Shown piece by piece: positions 59,561 through 64,000 of a DNA stretch of 64,000 bases. The notes beneath the pieces are model-generated. The model ran no database searches and was not told where the DNA came from. It worked only from the letters and a program-made list of their open reading frames with translations. The translations under genes and the position numbers were made by a program. Numbering within the stretch: position 1 is the first letter of the stretch; the number at the start of each line of letters is the position of its first letter. Source of the DNA: Candidatus Pantoea persica (GTDB taxonomy: Bacteria > Pseudomonadota > Gammaproteobacteria > Enterobacterales > Enterobacteriaceae); contig NZ_SMDS01000019.1 of the NCBI RefSeq assembly GCF_013753875.1, positions 62,001 through 126,000 of the forward strand. The letters are read 5' to 3'.

Positions 59561-60802
59561 GTGTCTAAGCGTCGTGTAGTTGTGACCGGTCTTGGCATGT
59601 TGTCTCCTGTCGGCAAAACCGTAGAGTCTACCTGGAGTGCTCTCCTTGCCGGTCAGAGCGGCATTAACCTGATCGACCATTTTGATACGAGTGCCTATGC
59701 AACCCGTTTTGCTGGCATCATAAGAGATTTTAATTGTGATAAAATCATCTCGCGCAAAGATCAGCGCAAGATGGATTACTTCATCCAATACGGCATTGTT
59801 GCCGGCGTGCAGGCCATGCAGGATTCAGGTCTGGTTGTCACTGACGAGAACGCTGCCCGCATCGGCGCGGCAATCGGTTCCGGCATTGGCGGACTGGGTC
59901 TGATCGAAGAGAACCACACTTCGCTGGTTAACGGCGGTCCGCGCAAAATCAGTCCGTTCTTTGTCCCGTCGACCATTGTGAACATGATCGCTGGCCATCT
60001 GACGATTATGTACGGAATGAAAGGGCCCAGTATCTCTATCGCGACGGCCTGTACTTCCGGCGTGCACAACATCGGCCATGCGGCGCGCATTATCGTCTAT
60101 AACGATGCTGACGTGATGCTGGCGGGCGGCGCAGAAAAAGCCAGTACGCCGCTGGGTGTGGGCGGTTTCGGCGCGGCGCGCGCGCTGTCGACGCGAAATG
60201 ATAACCCGCAGGCGGCCAGCCGCCCGTGGGATAAAGATCGCGACGGCTTCGTGCTGGGCGACGGCGCAGGCATTATCGTACTGGAAGAGTTCGAGCATGC
60301 GAAAAAGCGCGGCGCGAAAATCTATGCGGAAATCGTCGGCTTCGGCATGAGCAGCGACGCCTACCATATGACCTCGCCGCCGGAAAACGGCGCAGGCGCG
60401 GCACAGGCGATGGAAAATGCGCTGCGTGACGCGCAGCTGTCGCCAGAGCAGATCGGCTACGTCAACGCGCACGGCACCTCGACGCCGGCCGGTGACAAAG
60501 CGGAAGCGCAGGCGGTGAAAACCATTTTCGGCGCGGCGGCGAAAACAGTGATGGTCACCTCCACCAAGTCGATGATCGGCCATCTGCTGGGCGCGGCGGG
60601 CGCGGTAGAGTCTATCTACTCAATTCTGGCGCTGCGCGACCAGGCCATTCCGCCCACAATAAATCTGGACAATCCAGATGAAGGGTGCGACCTCGACTTC
60701 GTGCCGCATACGGCGCGTCAGGTCAGCGGACTGGAGTATACGCTGTGTAACTCCTTCGGCTTCGGCGGCACCAACGGCTCGCTGATCTTCCGCAAGATCT
60801 GA
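59561..60802 (+). CDS. fabF: Beta-ketoacyl-ACP synthase II
   Basis: Elongating condensing enzyme, also needed for thermal control of cis-vaccenate. 413 residues, intact, GTG start after CTGGAGGAC. Catalytic cysteine in TACTSGVHN, histidines in [12 protein letters not shown] and IGHLLGAAG. Followed by a strong terminator. Confidence 0.97.
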   Translation: MSKRRVVVTGLGMLSPVGKTVESTWSALLAGQSGINLIDHFDTSAYATRFAGIIRDFNCDKIISRKDQRKMDYFIQYGIVAGVQAMQDSGLVVTDENAARIGAAIGSGIGGLGLIEENHTSLVNGGPRKISPFFVPSTIVNMIAGHLTIMYGMKGPSISIATACTSGVHNIGHAARIIVYNDADVMLAGGAEKASTPLGVGGFGAARALSTRNDNPQAASRPWDKDRDGFVLGDGAGIIVLEEFEHAKKRGAKIYAEIVGFGMSSDAYHMTSPPENGAGAAQAMENALRDAQLSPEQIGYVNAHGTSTPAGDKAEAQAVKTIFGAAAKTVMVTSTKSMIGHLLGAAGAVESIYSILALRDQAIPPTINLDNPDEGCDLDFVPHTARQVSGLEYTLCNSFGFGGTNGSLIFRKI

Positions 60803-60820
60803 GGCTTCACGATATGCCAG

Positions 60821-60848
60821 AAGGCCCGCACATGCGGGCCTTTTTTTA
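60821..60848 (+). terminator. fabF terminator
   Basis: AAGGCCCGCA-CA-TGCGGGCC followed by seven Ts. Confidence 0.93.
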
Positions 60849-60924
60849 TTCTGAAAAGGACTGGAACGAATTTTCACGCAACAAAGCGGTACTTTACCCC
60901 TTTTTTAGCCCATGAGGACAGGCC

Positions 60925-61737
60925 ATGTGGATAAATGGTAACCAGCAATCCCTGCTGCCCGCCAGCGATCGCGCCGTTCAGTTTGGCGACGGCTGCTTTA
61001 CCACCGCCGCGGTATATCACGGTGAAATTCAGCTGCTGCCGGCGCACCTGCAGCGTCTGCGACAGGGCTGCGAGCGGCTGATGCTGCCGACGGTGGACTG
61101 GGAAAAGCTGGAGGCGGAGATGCGCGCCGCCGCGCAGTCGCAAACGCAGGCGGTGTTAAAGGTAATTATCAGCGCCGGCGCGGGCGGACGTGGCTACAGC
61201 CGCCAGGGAACCGGCGACGCGACGCGGCTTATATCTCTCTCACCCTGGCCTCACCACTATCAGCGGCTGCAGACGCAGGGCGTTAGGCTGGAAACCAGCC
61301 CGATACGGCTGGCGCAACAGCCGCAGCTGGCGGGCGTCAAGCACCTCAATCGTCTGGAACAGGTGCTGATCCGCGCGCATCTCGATCGCAGCGACAGCGA
61401 CGAGGCGCTGGTGCTTGACACAGTGGGCTACGTGGTGGAATGCTGTGCGGCCAATTTATTCTGGCGGCAAGGTAGCGCGTTTTTCACGCCCGATCTGATG
61501 CAGGCGGGCGTGGACGGCATAATGCGGCGCTATCTGATGGCGCAAATGGCCAGCGCAGGCCAGCCTTGTCAGGTGGTGCGCTGTCGGCCGGCGCAGCTGC
61601 TCGAGGCGGATGAGGTTGTTATCTGCAATGCGCTGATGCCGGTCCTGCCGGTGCGGCAGATCGATCACAAGACGTTCAGCGAGCGAACACTGTACCGCCA
61701 GCTGCAGGAAAGCTGTTATTCAATGGAAGCAAAATGA
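60925..61737 (+). CDS. pabC: 4-amino-4-deoxychorismate lyase
   Basis: PLP enzyme that makes p-aminobenzoate for folate. 270 residues, intact. The PLP lysine lies in [11 protein letters not shown] (about residue 139). GDGCFTT and the C-terminal [13 protein letters not shown] are family blocks. Ribosome site GAGGA. It overlaps mltG by ATGA, suggesting translational coupling. Confidence 0.95.
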   Translation: MWINGNQQSLLPASDRAVQFGDGCFTTAAVYHGEIQLLPAHLQRLRQGCERLMLPTVDWEKLEAEMRAAAQSQTQAVLKVIISAGAGGRGYSRQGTGDATRLISLSPWPHHYQRLQTQGVRLETSPIRLAQQPQLAGVKHLNRLEQVLIRAHLDRSDSDEALVLDTVGYVVECCAANLFWRQGSAFFTPDLMQAGVDGIMRRYLMAQMASAGQPCQVVRCRPAQLLEADEVVICNALMPVLPVRQIDHKTFSERTLYRQLQESCYSMEAK

Positions 61738-62753
61738 GTCGACTAAAAAAATTCGTCGCCGTCGCCGCGGTGATCCTCGCCCTAGCGGCTGCTTATAGCT
61801 ACTGGCAGATCCAGCGCTTCGCCGCCGCTCCGCTGACGATTGAGCAGGAAACCCTGTACACGCTGCCAGCTGGCACCGGGCGGATCGCGCTGGAGGCGCA
61901 GCTGGAGAGCCAGTACCTGATCCCGAAAAGCATCTGGTTTGGCCCGCTGCTGAAGCTGGAGCCGCAGCTGGCCCAGTTCAAAGCGGGCACCTATCGGCTG
62001 GAAAAAGGCATGACGGTACGGGGGCTGCTGGCGCTTCTGGCCAGCGGCAAAGAGGCGCAGTTTTCGCTGCGGCTGGTGGAAGGGCAGCGCCTCAGTGAGT
62101 GGCTCGCGGTACTACGCGCCGCGCCCTATGTGAAACACAGGCTGCAAGATGACCAGTTCGCGATCCTGGCGAAAGCGCTCGCCGTCGAGCCGCAGACGCT
62201 GGAAGGCAGCTTCTATCCGGACACCTATCTCTATACCGCCAACACCAGCGACGTGGCGCTGCTGCAGCGCGCCCATGCCCGCATGAGCACGTTGGTGGAT
62301 CAGGTCTGGAAAAATCGCATGGCGGATCTGCCCTATAAAAATTCTCAAGAGCTGTTGACCATGGCATCGGTTATCGAAAAAGAGACCGCTGTCAGCACGG
62401 AGCGCGCGCGCGTCGCCTCGGTGTTTATCAACCGGCTGCGCACCGGCATGAAGCTGCAAACCGACCCCACGGTGATTTACGGCATGGGCGACAGCTACAG
62501 CGGAACGCTGACGCGCAAAGATCTCGAGACGCCGACGGCGTACAATACCTACACCATAAGCGGTCTGCCGCCTGGCCCCATCGCCGCGCCGAGCCGCGCC
62601 TCGCTGGAAGCGGCCGCGCACCCGGAGAAAACCAACTATCTCTATTTTGTTGCCGATGGCAAAGGCGGTCACACTTTTACCACCAACCTCGCCAGCCACA
62701 ACCGGGCCGTGCAGGTTTACCGGCAAACGCTGAAGGAAAAAGATGAAAAGTAA
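61734..62753 (+). CDS. mltG: Endolytic murein transglycosylase MltG
   Basis: Single-pass membrane lytic transglycosylase thought to end glycan strands. 339 residues, intact. N-terminal helix at residues 7-24, a LysM-like region, then the catalytic block ASVIEKETA with the general-acid glutamate near residue 215, and [11 protein letters not shown]. Overlaps pabC and tmk, so these are coupled. Confidence 0.95.
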   Translation: MSRLKKFVAVAAVILALAAAYSYWQIQRFAAAPLTIEQETLYTLPAGTGRIALEAQLESQYLIPKSIWFGPLLKLEPQLAQFKAGTYRLEKGMTVRGLLALLASGKEAQFSLRLVEGQRLSEWLAVLRAAPYVKHRLQDDQFAILAKALAVEPQTLEGSFYPDTYLYTANTSDVALLQRAHARMSTLVDQVWKNRMADLPYKNSQELLTMASVIEKETAVSTERARVASVFINRLRTGMKLQTDPTVIYGMGDSYSGTLTRKDLETPTAYNTYTISGLPPGPIAAPSRASLEAAAHPEKTNYLYFVADGKGGHTFTTNLASHNRAVQVYRQTLKEKDEK

Positions 62754-63375
62754 GTTTATCGTCATTGAGGGCCTGGAAGGCGCCGGAAAAACCACCGCGC
62801 GCGAGGCGATCGTCGCCATGCTGCGCGAGCAGGGCGTAGAAGATATCGTGTTTACCCGCGAGCCGGGCGGTACGCCGCTGGCTGAACAGCTGCGCGTACT
62901 GGTGAAGCAGGGCATCGAAGGAGAGCAGGTCACCGACAAAGCGGAGCTGCTGATGCTCTATGCCGCCCGCGTGCAGCTGGTGGAAACGGTCATCAAGCCT
63001 GCGCTGGCGCGAGGTGCCTGGGTGATTGGCGATCGGCACGATCTCTCTTCGCAGGCCTACCAGGGTGGCGGCCGCGGGCTGGACAGCGAGCTGATGCGCA
63101 TCCTGCGCGAGGCGGTGCTGGGCGATTTCCGCCCCGATCTGACCCTCTATCTCGACGTCACGCTGGAGATTGGCCTTCAGCGCGCCCGCGCCCGCGGCGC
63201 GCTGGATCGCATTGAGCAGGAGTCGCTGCGCTTCTTTGAGCGCACCCGCGAGCGCTATCTGGCGCTGGCGGCGGCGGATGCCTCTATCCTCACCGTCGAC
63301 GCCACGCAGCCGCTGGCCAGCGTGACGCAGGCGATCCGCGCCACGCTGGCGCGCTGGCTGGAACAGCAGGCATGA
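62743..63375 (+). CDS. tmk: Thymidylate kinase
   Basis: Phosphorylates dTMP. 210 residues, intact. P-loop GLEGAGKTT, the [15 protein letters not shown] block (type II, E. coli-like lid) and [15 protein letters not shown]. Begins 11 bases before the mltG stop and overlaps holB by ATGA. Confidence 0.97.
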   Translation: MKSKFIVIEGLEGAGKTTAREAIVAMLREQGVEDIVFTREPGGTPLAEQLRVLVKQGIEGEQVTDKAELLMLYAARVQLVETVIKPALARGAWVIGDRHDLSSQAYQGGGRGLDSELMRILREAVLGDFRPDLTLYLDVTLEIGLQRARARGALDRIEQESLRFFERTRERYLALAAADASILTVDATQPLASVTQAIRATLARWLEQQA

Positions 63376-64000
63376 ACTGGTATCCGTGGTTGAATCAGCC
63401 TTACCGACACATTATCAGCCAGCACCAGGCTGGCCGCGCGCACCACGCGCTGCTGCTTCAGGCGCTCGACGGCATGCGCGACGACGCGCTTGTGTGGGGC
63501 ATCAGCCGCTGGCTGATGTGCCAACAGCCAGCGGGCCTGAAGAGCTGTGGCGCCTGCCACGGCTGCCAGCTGATGCAGGCGCAGACGCATCCCGACTGGT
63601 ATCGTCTTGAGGCGGAGAAAGGCAAAAGCACGCTGGGCATCGACGCCGTGCGTCAGGTCACGGAAAAGCTCTACCACTACGCCCAACAGGGCGGGGCGAA
63701 GATCGTCTGGCTGCCGGACGCCGCTCAGCTGAGCGAATCGGCGGCAAACGCCCTGTTGAAAACGCTGGAAGAGCCGCTGGCCAACTGCTGGTTTTTTCTC
63801 AGCAGCCGCGAGCCGTCGCGCCTGCTGGCCACGCTGCGTAGCCGCTGTATGACGCTGGTGCTCTCTCCGCCGGATGAGGCGCAAAGCCTGCAGTGGCTGA
63901 GCCGCCAGCTGCCGCAGGATAACGCGGCGCTGCGAACCGCGCTGCGCCTCAGCGCCGGCGCGCCAGCCGCCGCGCTGCGGCTGCTGGAAACGGCACGCTG
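63372..64000 (+). CDS. holB: DNA polymerase III delta' subunit, partial at the window end
   Basis: Clamp-loader subunit delta'. ATG 63372 overlaps the tmk stop. 209 codons are visible and open to the end of the window. [20 protein letters not shown], the zinc module CGACHGCQ, the AAA+ sensor regions and [10 protein letters not shown] match E. coli HolB (334 residues). The 3' third lies outside the window. Confidence 0.95.
   Translation, partial: MNWYPWLNQPYRHIISQHQAGRAHHALLLQALDGMRDDALVWGISRWLMCQQPAGLKSCGACHGCQLMQAQTHPDWYRLEAEKGKSTLGIDAVRQVTEKLYHYAQQGGAKIVWLPDAAQLSESAANALLKTLEEPLANCWFFLSSREPSRLLATLRSRCMTLVLSPPDEAQSLQWLSRQLPQDNAALRTALRLSAGAPAAALRLLETAR

Overview
The window reads as a chromosome segment of an Enterobacterales bacterium. 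Gene order follows Escherichia coli over long stretches, and protein spellings and the extra genes look most like Erwiniaceae (Pantoea/Erwinia); that family-level call is inference. The DNA is GC-rich, not AT-rich. About forty genes carry in-frame stops (mostly TAG), frameshifts, lost start codons or short deletions, while genes for replication, translation, cell wall and fatty acids are open from end to end. No insertion sequence was recognised. This is the picture of a recently host-restricted symbiont early in genome erosion, rather than an old tiny AT-rich genome.

Layout. 1-2.8 kb: gyrA, intact. 2.9-11 kb: the Rcs and porin block. rcsC and rcsD are wrecked, rcsB is open but has lost its phosphorylated aspartate, an MFS transporter is broken, the sRNA micF is recognisable, and ompC is dead. 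11-16.8 kb: a TetR regulator with twin palindromic operators facing a broken NTF2-like gene, two or three tiny ORFs, apbE (intact), alkB, yojI and an entD-like remnant (dead), and a 27-codon ORF. 17-28.8 kb: tRNA-Pro(GGG), lapC/yejM cut after its membrane domain, yejL and rplY intact; yejK, radD, rsuA, a bcr-yejG fusion, all of yejABEF and the phosphodiesterase gene rtn/pdeN dead.

29-33.4 kb: mepS is intact. A roughly 2.6 kb remnant of a contractile-tail prophage (sheath, tube, tail chaperone, DNA-invertase tail) lies between a stub of lpxT and a stub of solA. In E. coli these two genes lie far apart, so the remnant sits at a rearrangement breakpoint. 33.4-40.7 kb: the bssS-dinI-pyrC-yceB-grxB-rimJ-yceH-yceM-murJ run, with pyrC, yceB, yceH and murJ intact and the others damaged. 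40.7-48.9 kb: the flagellar flgNMA/flgBCDEFGHIJKL cluster, in which no gene is intact and flgC and flgD are wholly deleted. Three gene-to-gene deletion fusions are visible here (flgM-flgN, flgB-flgE, flgK-flgL).

49-64 kb: after a broken acetyltransferase the sequence becomes almost free of damage: rne (with its degradosome arm), rluC, yceF, then yceD (N-terminus deleted), rpmF, plsX, fabH, fabD, fabG, acpP, fabF, pabC, mltG, tmk and holB, which runs off the end. The cell this implies cannot build a flagellum, cannot signal through a normal Rcs phosphorelay, lacks OmpC and the Yej peptide importer and has lost AlkB, but keeps gyrase, RNA decay, type II fatty acid synthesis, lipid II flipping and murein hydrolysis.
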